DNA of 64,000 bases from Aureococcus anophagefferens (lineage: Eukaryota > Sar > Pelagophyceae > Pelagomonadales > Pelagomonadaceae): assembly GCF_000186865.1 (NCBI RefSeq), contig NW_008705568.1, forward strand, positions 769,513-833,512, in the 5' to 3' direction. The translations under genes and the position numbers were made by a program. The notes beneath the pieces were generated by a model. The model saw only the letters and a list, made by a program, of their open reading frames with translations, was not told the DNA's origin and made no database searches. How positions within the stretch are numbered: position 1 is the first letter of the stretch; the number at the start of each line of letters is the position of its first letter. Below are positions 47,134 through 56,660 of this stretch, piece by piece.

Positions 47134-47692
47134 CTATCGCCGGTTCTTGCCCCAGTCGTTCTTGAACTCGCGGCAGAGGTCCGCGACCTCGTCCTCGTCG
47201 TCGTCGTCCTCGTCCTCCTCGGCGACGAGCGCGGGCACCTTCGCCGCCGTCCGCTTGCGATCGTCCCACGCGTTGGCGAACTCGACGGGCAGGCCGCGCG
47301 TCTGGCGGTCCGGCGACGCGTCGAGGGACTGGACGTGCGGCGCCGCGGCTGGCCGCGCCGCCCAGTCCTGGCTGAAGCCGTGCGTGGCCGCCGGCGCCGG
47401 TTCGAAATCGCGCGGCGTCTCCGACGGAAGCGCGTACCCGCCGGTCTCGGAGAAGGAATCCGTCGAGGCGGAGAGGCGGAACTGGGTCTCCGGGGCGTCG
47501 CTCGACGGTTCCGGGTCGCCCCAGCGCTTCCCGTACGCCGCGAGTACTGCGTCGGCGTCGACGTTCTGAGCTGCTGGTCGTTCTGCGGTTTTGCTCGTCG
47601 CGGCGTCGTCCTTCGACCGCGCCGCGCGCTTCGACGCCGTCGAAGCACAACACGGACGATGGCGACTGCGCCAGGTCCTCGAGAGCCGACAT
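47134..47692 (-). CDS. Small acidic protein of unknown function, one inferred intron
   Basis: Exons 47692-47654 and 47565-47134 give 156 residues beginning M-S-A-L-E-D-L-A-Q-S-P-S-S. The main part has the coding signature of this genome in only one frame and contains Y-G-K-R-W-G-D-P-E-P, F-S-Q-D-W-A-A-R-P, E-F-A-N-A-W-D-D-R-K-R and a final E-E-D-E-D-D-D-D-E-D-E followed by C-R-E-F-K-N-D-W-G-K. These spaced W-D/W-A motifs recall short helical peptides that dock on partner proteins, but no family is recognised. The 88-bp GT-AG intron is inferred because the downstream frame has no Met of its own; the first exon could be different. Confidence 0.5.
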
Positions 47693-47938
47693 GTTCGTCA
47701 AAGCTATCTTCGGAGCGCGGTCAAGGCGACGGTGTCTCACGGCAGCCCGTGTTGCCTCAGCCTCAACCTCGGCGTCATGGCAGACAAAATTAAACATCCC
47801 GCCCGGGGTCGACTGCTCGCGCGCGGCGATGCCCTCCGGGCAGGTAATCCGAGCAAGAACTAGCCATGCATCGGGGATTACCGGCGGAGTGCTAGAGCGC
47901 CACCACACTCGGACTTGGGCGCACGCGTTGCCGCGGGA

Positions 47939-48552
47939 TCACGGCCGCGAGATCATGGGCGCGTCGTTCGGGTCCTTGGCCACGCGATCCTGGACCGGGC
48001 ACGTCTCGATTTCGACGCTCACCTGGGTGGTCGCGCATTCGATGGCCGCGAAGAGCTCCCCGTCGAAACCGACCGGCTCCGCGTCCGGCGGGCCCCAGTG
48101 GACGGCGTACGACGAACTGCCGCGATCCTCGGGCAGCAGCGTCGCGTTCAGCTCCGCTCTCAAGCTCGAGGAGTTTGTCTCCTCCGTGAGTTCCTCCCCT
48201 TCGAGTAAATGTGCGAGATGGTCGTCATCACAGTCCAGCAGCTCCTTGAGGGCCTCGCGCGCGCCCCGCGCGTGTGATCGCAGGCACGCTTCGACGGCTT
48301 CGGTCGCGACGTCCATGGACGAAAAGACGCCGACGGTGCCCCCGTCGTCCGCCAGTCCCTCGCGCCCTCGAAGACCGAGCACACGTGCTCCTTCGCTTCC
48401 TCGATGTCGTCGCCACACGTCTCGATGTTGTAAAGGTGTTCGTGGCAGTAGTCGTCCACCGTCGTCGAGCGCTTCCAGCGCACGATGTAGACGAGTTGCT
48501 GCGACGTGGCCGCCGCCGCGCGACCGCGTTTCGCCTTCTTCCGCGTGCTCAT
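47939..48552 (-). CDS. Unknown protein with apparent one-base frameshift
   Basis: The first part (from the Met at 48552) reads M-S-T-R-K-K-A-K-R-G-R, a basic head, then Q-Q-L-V-Y-I-V-R-W-K-R-S and E-E-A-K-E-H-V-C-S-V-F-E-G-A-R-D-W. Near 48345 the signature moves to another frame, giving G-G-T-V-G-V-F-S-S-M-D-V-A-T-E-A and ending I-S-R-P. The span is one base short of a multiple of three. A 26-bp intron would fit but is too short, so a missing base is the likelier cause. The two halves look like one compact alpha/beta domain of about 205 residues. No family recognised. The 246 bp between this gene and 47692 hold no clear feature. Confidence 0.5.
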
Positions 48553-48720
48553 GGTCGGCTCAAGAGCTTCCTCTCTCCAGTGACTAGAGCTTGTGTTTGC
48601 GGCAGATCTGAAACCGGCGAGTACTCGAGTCCTCGAGCTCACGACAGGTCGACTCGACTCCGCGCTCGGCGTGAGGATCACCAAAAAACTGAGTTCCCTC
48701 GACGACCCGCCTCGCCGCCG

Positions 48721-49866
48721 ATGCCGCGCCGCGACGAGGACTTCGCCTCGAGCAACCTGGGCTTCTTCCTCTTCTTCTTCGCCGTTTCCTGCGGCTTCAC
48801 GGCGTCGCAGGAGCTCATCGTGTCCACGCCCGGCTTCAAGCCCCTGCACCGCGGCTTCCTCACGCTCTCCCACAGCGCCGCCTACGTTTTACTCGCGGCC
48901 GCGGAGCTCGCGCGCGCGGGCTGGACGTGGCGCGAGCGGACGACGCCGCTGGGGCACTACGCCGCCGTCGCGGTGCTGAGCTTCGTCGGCGTCTACGCGG
49001 CGAACGCGAGCCTCGGCTACGTCGACTACTCGACGCGCGTCATGTTCAAGTGCGCCAAGCCCGTGCCGACGATGGCCCTGAGCACGCTGCTGTTGAAGAA
49101 GGCGTACGCGCCGTTCGAGTACGCGGGCGCGCTCCTCCTCGGCGCGGGGCTGGCCATCGCCATCGTCGGCGACGGCGCGGGCGCGAAACGGCCGCCGGGC
49201 GCGTCCGGGAGCCACTTCTTCCTCGCCGGCGCGGCCTGCGCGGGCGCGTCGGTCGTCGCCGACGCGCTCGTCTCGACCTACGAGGAGGCCAAGATCTTCT
49301 CGCGGGAGCGCGCGCCGCGGCCCGCGGAGCTCATCTTCTTCACCTACGCCATCGCGGCCTGCTGGTCCGGCGCGGTGTTTGTCGCGTCCGACGAGCCGCG
49401 CCACGCGGTCGCGTTCTTTCGCGAGAGGCCCTCGATCCTCGCGAAGATGGCCGCGTCGGAGCTCTGCGGCTACCTGTCGATCTCCTGCGTCGTCCGCATG
49501 GTCGGCCGCTTCGGCGCGACGCACGCGGAGTTGGTCAAGACGGCGCGCAAGGGCGTCACGCTCGCCTTCTCCTTCGCGGCGCTCGAGGGCAAGACGCCGG
49601 GGATCCCCCACGTCGCGGGCTCGGGCCTCTTCGCCGCGGGCGCGGGGCTGTCCGTGTGGGCCAAGGACCGGAAGCGGCGGCGCATCGCGGCCGCCGAGCG
49701 CCGCAGTGGCCGCCGCGCCGCTCGTCGACCCGCGGCGCCGCGCGCGCGGCCCGTCCCGGGACGGGGACGAGGACGCGGAGGCCGCCGCGGCGCTCCTCGA
49801 TCCGCGGCGCCGCCCGCGCGGCCCGTCCCGGGACGGGGACGCGGCATTATGAGTATTAGGTCCTAG
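48721..49866 (+). CDS. PAPS/UAA-type nucleotide-sulfate transporter (SLC35B-like)
   Basis: The intronless 381-residue protein has about ten membrane helices between residues 10 and 325. The stretch S-T-R-V-M-F-K-C-A-K-P-V-P-T-M, followed by a helix hairpin, is the signature of SLC35B2/B3 carriers, which bring the sulfate donor PAPS into the Golgi lumen. Later K-T-A-R-K-G-V-T-L-A-F-S-F is also conserved in that family. The C-terminal 50 residues are an Arg/Gly/Pro repeat (P-V-P-G-R-G-R-G twice) outside the membrane. The pairing with a sulfotransferase-like gene 12 kb upstream is suggestive of sulfated-product metabolism, but is only inference. The stop overlaps the convergent U-box gene by four bases. 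Confidence 0.83.
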   Translation: MPRRDEDFASSNLGFFLFFFAVSCGFTASQELIVSTPGFKPLHRGFLTLSHSAAYVLLAAAELARAGWTWRERTTPLGHYAAVAVLSFVGVYAANASLGYVDYSTRVMFKCAKPVPTMALSTLLLKKAYAPFEYAGALLLGAGLAIAIVGDGAGAKRPPGASGSHFFLAGAACAGASVVADALVSTYEEAKIFSRERAPRPAELIFFTYAIAACWSGAVFVASDEPRHAVAFFRERPSILAKMAASELCGYLSISCVVRMVGRFGATHAELVKTARKGVTLAFSFAALEGKTPGIPHVAGSGLFAAGAGLSVWAKDRKRRRIAAAERRSGRRAARRPAAPRARPVPGRGRGRGGRRGAPRSAAPPARPVPGRGRGIMSIRS

Positions 49867-51173
49867 AGGCGCGTGAGGATGCAGGCGTCAAAGGGGACGC
49901 TGAGCTCGTCGCCGTCCGCATCCTCGATGCGATAGCTTTTGAGCCGCTCGCTTTGGTGCCGGACGATGAACTCAACGCCGCAGTGATCCGCCATGCCGTC
50001 GTCCCACCCGACCTCGGAGAAGGCTCCGGGCGCGGGTCGCTCGCAGAGGCGCCTGAATTCGTCCGGGTCGTAGATGACGCGAACCTTGGAGTGGCCGTTT
50101 CGCAGCGCAAGGAAACTGATCATGGGAGCGTAGTCGTCGCCGCCAAACACAACCAACACCGCGTCGGTCCCGCATCGGCTCGCCTCCCGCAGGAGCGCGT
50201 GCTTCTGTGCGTCGAGGTCAACCATCTCGGCCTTAATGGCTACGGCGCGCCGCGCGAGAGCCACCTCCGTCGAGGCGGAGAGAAAAATGGCGCGATCCAT
50301 ATACGCAACTGCGGCGGACATCTTCGATCCCGGGAGTTTGCCCGCGGCGATGGCTTTCGCGCTCTCGAGGTACCACGTCGCCGCCGCCTCGTCGTCGACG
50401 ACGCCGTTCTCGATCGCGGCGAGGATCAACGACCGCGTCCTGCCAGACTTGATCGTTTCGGTGCCCATGGGTTTGTTCGTTAGCGGACTCCGTCGGCTCG
50501 AGCGGAGCCAGCGCTCGAGCGCCTCAGCCTCGTACACGTGCCCGTCCTCTGCTTTGATCGGGCAGATTAGAAGCGACGACGTGAGGGGACATCTGAGGTT
50601 CGGCAGGATCAAGTTCATCAGGTCCGCCGTGTCCAAGCGTGCGCCACCGGCTTCCACAAGCGCGTCGGCGGGCGCAGCGCTGTGGGCCCGGCTACTCGGG
50701 AGGATCAACTCGGCGAAGTCCGAGCGTGCGCCCCCGGCGTCCGCGGGCGCGTCGGTGAAATCGGCGTCCGCCGTGTCCGAGCGTGCGCCCCCCGCGTCCG
50801 CGAGCGCGTCGACGGCGGGCGCGGCGCTGTGGACCCGGCGATCCGCGGCGGCGAGCGCGGCGATTTCGGACGCGCGAGCGGCGACGACGGCCACCGATCC
50901 GTGGCCCTGACGATCCGCGGCGGCGGGCGCGGCGGTTCGGGACGCGCGAGCGGCGACGACGGCCGGCGTCGGGGCATTCGCGGCGGCGAGCGCGGCGGCG
51001 GCGGTGTGGGACGTGCGAGCGGTGACGACGGCCGGTGCCGCCCCGCGGCGCCGGGCATTTGCGGCGGCGAGCGCCGCACGGTGCGCGGCGGTGTGCGACG
51101 TGCGTGCGGCGGTGTGCGACGTGCGAGCGGCGACGAGGGCCGCCGACCCGAGGATGAGCAGTCGTCGGAACAT
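49863..51173 (-). CDS. U-box protein with signal-like head and degenerate Ala-rich repeats (paralogue 1)
   Basis: A 436-residue protein starting M-F-R-R-L-L-I-L-G-S-A-A-L-V-A-A. Residues 20-180 are low-complexity repeats of T-S-H-T-A-A, A-R-A-S and D-A-G-G-A-R-S-D. A U-box (about 190-245) reads C-P-L-T-S-S-L-L-I-C-P-I, then D-G-H-V-Y-E-A-E-A-L-E-R-W-L, S-P-L-T-N-K-P-M. It recruits an E2 for ubiquitin transfer. Next comes A-I-E-N-G-V-V-D-D-E-A-A-A-T-W-Y-L and a C-terminal region L-C-E-R-P-A-P-G … V-G-W-D-D-G-M that resembles mind-bomb/HERC2-like modules. Downstream of the U-box it is clearly homologous to the next gene; the head differs. The hydrophobic N-terminus is odd for a ubiquitin ligase. 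Confidence 0.78.
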   Translation of the reverse strand: MFRRLLILGSAALVAARTSHTAARTSHTAAHRAALAAANARRRGAAPAVVTARTSHTAAAALAAANAPTPAVVAARASRTAAPAAADRQGHGSVAVVAARASEIAALAAADRRVHSAAPAVDALADAGGARSDTADADFTDAPADAGGARSDFAELILPSSRAHSAAPADALVEAGGARLDTADLMNLILPNLRCPLTSSLLICPIKAEDGHVYEAEALERWLRSSRRSPLTNKPMGTETIKSGRTRSLILAAIENGVVDDEAAATWYLESAKAIAAGKLPGSKMSAAVAYMDRAIFLSASTEVALARRAVAIKAEMVDLDAQKHALLREASRCGTDAVLVVFGGDDYAPMISFLALRNGHSKVRVIYDPDEFRRLCERPAPGAFSEVGWDDGMADHCGVEFIVRHQSERLKSYRIEDADGDELSVPFDACILTRL

Positions 51174-51365
51174 GCTCTTCGTTTTTTGAGCGCGAGGCCT
51201 GGGGGGCTCGATCGTGAGCGGAACGTCGATGCCACAAATCACCTCGTTTGCTCGCCAAGACGCCTTGCTCTTCGTGCGTCCTCACGCGAACCGTGCGAGC
51301 GAACCGTGCGATGCTAGTGTGGACGTAGTATTACGCGAGCGGCGCGTGCGGGGAGGGACGCGCGT

Positions 51366-52199
51366 CTAGCGGCGCACGAGGACGCACGCGTCGAAGGGGA
51401 ACCATTGGACTTCCGGGCCGTCCGTGTCGTAGAATGGTAACACCCCGTACCCTCCCAAGCCCTCCTCATCCTGATCAACCACGAGGCATTCTTGCCCCAC
51501 GAAGTCGTCCATTTCATCGCACCACCCGACGTGCTCCTCGGCACCCGGCGCCGGTCGCTCACAGAGACGCTCCACCTCGTCAAGGTCATCGATGATCCGC
51601 ACCCTCGAAATGTGTTCATTCATCTCGGTCCACTGTTTCAAGGGCAATCCGTCGGCGACGCCAAACACGATCGCGACGCCGTCGACGCCCGCGTCGGCCG
51701 CCTCGTCAAGGAGCGTTTCCATTTGTTCGTCCATCTCAGACTTGAGGGCGATGGCGCGCAACATGAGATCCACCTCCGGCGACGGATGCAGCGCGGCCGC
51801 CTTCTCGAGGTGCTCCTTCGCGGACGACAGCTTGCCCGGGAGCTTCTTCGCGGCAATCGCTTTGGCGCTCTCGAGGTACCACGTCGCGGCCGCCTCGTCG
51901 TCGACGACGCCGTTCTCGATGGCGGAGAGGACGAACGACCGCGTCATGCCGGACTTCATCGTCTCCTCGCCCATGGGCTCGTTCGTCAGCGGACTCCGGC
52001 GATGCGAGCGGAGCCAGCGCTCGAGAGCGTCCGCCTCGTAGACGCGGCCGTCTTCAGCGGTAACGGGGCAGACGAGGAGCGAGGAGGTAATGGGGCAGAG
52101 GAGGTTTTGAAGGATCGAATCGGCGAACCCCGCCGTGTCCACTTTCTTGGCCTTGGACTTCTTGGTCGTCTTGGCCGTCTTGCGGGAACGCGGCGCCAT
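51366..52199 (-). CDS. U-box protein (paralogue 2)
   Basis: A 277-residue intronless protein. It has a Lys-rich head (M-A-P-R-S-R-K-T-A-K-T-T-K-K-S-K) instead of the repeats of its neighbour, then the U-box L-C-P-I-T-S-S-L-L-V-C-P-V with D-G-R-V-Y-E-A-D-A-L-E-R-W-L. It continues with the same helical block (E-N-G-V-V-D-D-E-A-A-A-T-W-Y-L-E-S-A-K-A-I-A), and the C-terminal L-C-E-R-P-A-P-G and V-G-W-C-D-E-M region. The basic head suggests a nuclear or chromatin-associated role. It is a head-to-tail tandem duplicate of the preceding gene, 192 bp away. No introner lies in either copy. Confidence 0.8.
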   Translation of the reverse strand: MAPRSRKTAKTTKKSKAKKVDTAGFADSILQNLLCPITSSLLVCPVTAEDGRVYEADALERWLRSHRRSPLTNEPMGEETMKSGMTRSFVLSAIENGVVDDEAAATWYLESAKAIAAKKLPGKLSSAKEHLEKAAALHPSPEVDLMLRAIALKSEMDEQMETLLDEAADAGVDGVAIVFGVADGLPLKQWTEMNEHISRVRIIDDLDEVERLCERPAPGAEEHVGWCDEMDDFVGQECLVVDQDEEGLGGYGVLPFYDTDGPEVQWFPFDACVLVRR

Positions 52200-52467
52200 G
52201 GCCTTGAGGTGTCGCCGCGCCGCCTCGAGCCAGGCGGGCCAAAGCTTGAAAGCGAGCCTCGCTCGCCAACACCGCCCGCGAGGCAATTTAATCCACACGC
52301 AGGTCCACACGCTCCAGATGTGCCCAGACCTCCTCGCGACCGCGACGAAACAAGAACCGAGAAGCCAGATGCGAGGTGTGTAACGAGCGGCGTCGCGGCG
52401 GGTCTGGGGGGGAAGATGCGGGGGCGCGCCGCGCCGCGACCGCTCGGGCCGCCGAGCGCCGCGGTCG

Positions 52468-55400
52468 CTAGGTGCAGGGCGGGAGGGCGGACCGGGGCCG
52501 GTGCCAGGGGCTGAGCTCGAGGTAGCGGTCGCGGTTGCGCGTGTCCGGCCGCGCGGCCTCCGGCGGCAGCTTGACGTTCTTCTTGAGGTACATGGCGATG
52601 AAGTGCCTCGCGGCGCCGTTGCGGGGCGAGCTGTGCGTGCCGTCGACGATCGCCAGTTTCCGCGTGCCGCCGTAGCGGTTCGCGAGGCCCTCGACGTGGC
52701 TCAACGCGATGATGCGGTCGCTCCGCGCCTGCATGAAGAGCGCGGGCGTCACGCACGTCGCCGCGTGCGAGATCGGCGACAGGTCCTTGAGGGGGCTGAA
52801 CTTCGCGAGCTGGAGGCACGACGCGTCGATGGACTCCAGCACCAGATTCAGGGCCATGCGCGTCAGGGAGAAGCCGACGACGTACTTGCCGAGCGAGCCC
52901 GTCGCGACGGCGCTGTTCTGCTTGACGAGGTGGTTCGCGAGCTCCTCGAAGTCCGCGTAGGGCGAGTCCAGCACGGCCGCGTCGATGCGCGGGTAGGACC
53001 CCCGGTAGCGCCCCTGGTAGTAGATGACGGACGCGGCGCCCATGGAGTGGCCCCAGACGACCAGGGGCCCCGTGTCCTTGCGCTTCCGCAGGTGCGTCAG
53101 AGCCACGAGCAGGTCGTCGGCCTCGTGGTAGCCCAGGGACACGTAGGTCCCGTCCGACACCCCACTGCCGCAGCAATCAAACGCGAACATGGAGCAGCCC
53201 AGGCTCAACGCCACGGGCAGGTAGGAGCAGGCCTGTATCCTCGACGCGCTATTCGCGTGCATGAACACGACGCACGGCCGCGCGGCGGCGCGCTGGTGCT
53301 CCGGCGCCGCGGGCCGCCAGTGCGAGCAGTGCAGGCGCAGCCCGTGCTGGTTGCGGATCACGAGGTCGTGGCGGAAGAAGCGCTTGCCGCCGAACTCGAA
53401 GGACGACGGGCCGAGGAGCCGCGCGTCGTAGAGGAACCGCGGCGGTCGCACGACCGCGGACACGAGGGCGTTGTAGACCGTCGGCTGGTCGCCCAGAGCG
53501 CCGCCGCCCTCCGAGGCCATCTGCTCCGACGTGCCCACCGTCGCCCGGGCGACGCGCGACGTCCCGTTCATGGGCAGGCCCGTGCCGAAGATCGAGTGGT
53601 ACTGGCCTGGGCAGGACAAGAGAGATTCAACGTCGCTTCAAAGTGAGTGTTCCGCGCGCGCGCGTCCCGAAAAAAGCATCCACGCTTCGAGACCGTTCCA
53701 AGAGATGATCGCTCGTCCAAAAATCAGCCAAAACGAGTGGAAAACGGCCGAGATATGAGGCTTTGAAGTTTGGAATTTCGCTCTCTTGTCCTGCCCTGGT
53801 ACTGGCACCGCGGCCGGTCCTCGACGAGATCGAAGACGCTGTAGTCGTCCAGCAAGTCGACGATCTCGCGGCTCCGGTAGCCCACCTGGCCCGGCCGCTC
53901 CACCAAGAGCAGCTCGAAGCGCACGCGCTGCATCGGCGCCTCCAGGTCGCTGTCGCTGCTCTCGTCCTCCTCGTCGCTCAGGGACGCGGGCGGCGGCGGC
54001 AGGGGCTTCTCCCGCTCGCTTTTGGCCTCGGCGCCGCCCAGCAGCGCCGTCGCCCAGGACGTCCAGGACTTGGGCCGCGCCTTCGCGCGGTCGCCGCCGG
54101 CGTCGCGCGCGGCCTCGTCGCCGCCGAGCGACGCGCGGCCCCGGACCTTGCCCCGCGCCGTCGCCGCGAGGCGCCGCAATCGTTTCCGCTTCGCCTGGGT
54201 CTCGCCGTCGGCGGACCGCCGCCGCAGGAAGTTCGGGCTCCAGTGGTCGAAGGGCTTCTCGGACTCGAAGCAGATGCTATCGAGCGCCGCGTGCCAGCGC
54301 CGCAGCTTGTTCATGGGGATGAGCTGGAGCTCCGTGCGCAGGTCCGCGGTAAGCACCGCCGCGCCCTCGCGCGAGATGGCGAGCACGCGGTTCGCGACGG
54401 CCGACTTGGGCGCGTCGTCGTCCGCGTCGCGGCGCTCGCCCGCCGCGCGGCGCCGCACCGCGCAGGGGAAGAGCGCCGCGCCGTAGAGCGGCAGCGAGCT
54501 CACGAGCTCTAAGAAGTCCGACTCGGGCTTGGCGCCGTCGTTGAAGTACTGGACGTCCTCGACGGACTCGACGATCTCGATCTCGATGCCCTGGCGCTCC
54601 AGCTGCGCGCGCTCCGTCTCCGACGGGCCCGCGGGCGCGTTTCCGCCGCTCGAGGTCCCGGGGACCTCCGGCGCCGCCGCGGCCTTGGCCTGGCGCCGCT
54701 CGTCCTCGACGAGCAGGGCGTCGAGGTCGCGGAGCACGCCGTTCGACACGTCGCCGACGTCCTCGAACGCCGCGCGCGGCGCGAACGTCTCCGCGCCGTG
54801 CGTCGCCAGCAGCGTGATCGCCAGCGGGCGCACGACGTCCGCCGCCGCCGTCGCGCACTGCTTCTTCGCCGCGAGGTCCCGCGCGCGCGACCACAGGCGC
54901 AGCGCGCCCAGGCGCACGGCCGTCGAGCCCCGGAGCGCGCCGCGGTCGCCCGGCGGCAGCGGGAAGCCCGCCATGACCGCGGCGACGGCCTGGGCGTAGA
55001 GCAGGCGCGCCAGGGCGTACTCCGACGTCGACGCGATGTCCACGCGGAACCCCCGGAGCGCCGCCGCGCGCTGCGGCCCCGTGACCAGCCGCACGGCCAG
55101 CACCAAGGCGTCGCACTTCTTGAGCGCGCCCGCGGGCGTCGCCGGGTCGATGCGCCGGTCGCAGCCGTCGCGCGAGAAGGCGTAGAGCGAGAGAGACGAG
55201 ACGTACTCGGCGCCGACGCCGAGGCGGAGCGCGGCCGCGGACATGACGGCGCGCCTGGGCAGCAAAAGAGAGATTCAACGTCGCTTCAACGTGAGTGTTC
55301 CGCGCGCGCGCGTTCCAAAAAAGCATCTACGCTTCGAGACCGTTCCGAGAGATGATCGCTCGTCCAAAAGTCAGCCGAAACGAGTGGAAAACGGCCGAGA

Positions 55401-56340
55401 TATGAGCCTTTGAAGTTGGGAATTTCGCTCTCTTGTGCTGCCCTGGCGCGCGCGCGGAGTCGTCGACGCGCGCCGTCACGGTCAGCGTCGAGCCGTCTAG
55501 AAAGGTGAGCCCGACGCGCGTCGTCGGTGGGTCCTTCTTCTTGTTCTCCGGCGTCTTTGACGCGTCGTCGGGCGCCCGGGGCTTTGACGGGGATTCGGAT
55601 TCGACGGACGCGCGCAACGTCGCCGTGACTTCGCACGCGGACGTCTTCGCGGTGAACTCGTCGGGCGCCGCGCCGGCGACGGCCCAGCGGCCGTCGACGC
55701 CGCAGGAGTCGTCGAAGATCTGGAGGAGCGTGAAGGGCGCGACGCCGCCGTTCTTGGCCGCGCCGCCGCGGCCCGCGACGGGCGACGGGCGCGGCTCGGG
55801 CGACCGGGGGCTCGGCGCGTCCGACGGCGGCGCGCCCGGGGGCCCGAGGCGCCCGCCGGGGAAGAGGAGCCGCGGCTCGTCGTCGGCGCCGCCCGGCGCC
55901 TCGTAGCCCGCCCAGTCCGGGTCGAGGTCCGCCGCGGGCCGCCGCGGCGCGGGACCGCCCCGGGCCGCGAGGCCGCCCGAGAGCCCCGCGGACGGCGGCA
56001 GCGACCGGCCCCGGCGCTTCTTCTGCTGCGCGAGGCGGTACTCGGCGACGCCCATCTTCTCCGGGTTCGCCGGCCCCTCGCTCGTGCGCTCTAAGAGCGT
56101 GAGCTCGGGCGCGTCGCGGCCCGGCGACGGCGGCGACGGCGCCGCCGCGGCCGCGCGCGGCGCCCGGTCCTCGCCGATCCAGGCGCCCTGCGCCTCGTAC
56201 TCGCTCAAAGGCGGCAGCAGCTCGCTGCTCACCTCGCCGACCTCGAAGTGCGTCGACATGAGCGTGTTCAGGAGGGAGCTCGCCTTGGGCGCCGGGGGCG
56301 CCGGCGGCGCCTCCTTGGACGGGGACCGGAAGTAGTCCAT
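52468..56340 (-). CDS. FERM-domain plus alpha/beta hydrolase fusion protein, two introners
   Basis: Three exons (56340-55454, 55254-53807, 53606-52468) give 1157 residues. After a disordered Pro/Arg-rich head (about 1-270) there is a FERM-type F1 lobe (V-G-L-T-F-L-D-G-S-T-L-T-V) split by the first introner. An F2-like helical lobe follows (L-L-Y-A-Q-A-V-A-A-V-M-A-G-F-P-L), then an F3-like region and a basic/acidic linker. The last 300 residues form an alpha/beta hydrolase with V-V-F-M-H-A-N-S-A-S-R, D-C-C-G-S-G-V-S-D-G, the elbow V-W-G-H-S-M-G-A-A and a final His in D-G-T-H-S-S-P. The hydrolase half resembles ABHD17/BEM46-type serine hydrolases. A FERM module fused to a lipase-like enzyme would place the activity at membranes. 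The fusion rests on frame across the second introner. Confidence 0.72.
53607..53806 (-). mobile_element. Introner A7 (200-bp intron of the FERM-hydrolase gene)
   Basis: Family A, sense. The perfect duplication GCCAGTAC gives a GC donor, phase 1. The ends read GGGCAGGACAAGAGAG with a matching complement. It lies in the linker between the FERM and hydrolase parts. Confidence 0.93.
55255..55453 (-). mobile_element. Introner A8 (199-bp intron in the FERM F1 lobe)
   Basis: Family A, sense. Duplication copies are GCGCGCGC and GCGCGCCG (two mismatches, possibly slippage in the GC run). GC donor, phase 2. The ends read GGGCAGCACAAGAGAG and a near complement. Confidence 0.88.
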
Positions 56341-56660
56341 GGCCGCCCGGGGACGCGCCGCGGCGCCGCGCCGACACCGGCGGCGACCCGGGGGCCGCCC
56401 GACGCGCCGGGCCCGGGCTCCGCTTCCGCGGCCACCGGGGCAGCCAGACGGGGCAGCCAGACGGCCGGACGGAAGTTGCAGTGCTCCGTCGACCTTAACT
56501 TACATATGAGTGGCTCTGGCCTCAAAGGCATTCCTTCTTTCACCACCACCAAACCTGGTCCCTGTCGCCGCCCTCGCCACGACCAGAAACCCATGGGCTG
56601 AAGCGGCCTCGAGCGCACCGGTTCCCAGCGCACGACGCCTCGCCGCGCCGCTCCAGCGCC
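56341..56660. promoter_or_regulatory. 320-bp bidirectional promoter region
   Basis: This lies between divergent starts of the FERM-hydrolase and MAPK-like genes. It contains GGGGCAGCCAGAC in two direct copies near 56430-56465 and a lower-GC island (CTTAACTTACATATG) near 56493. No coding signature. Confidence 0.5.
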
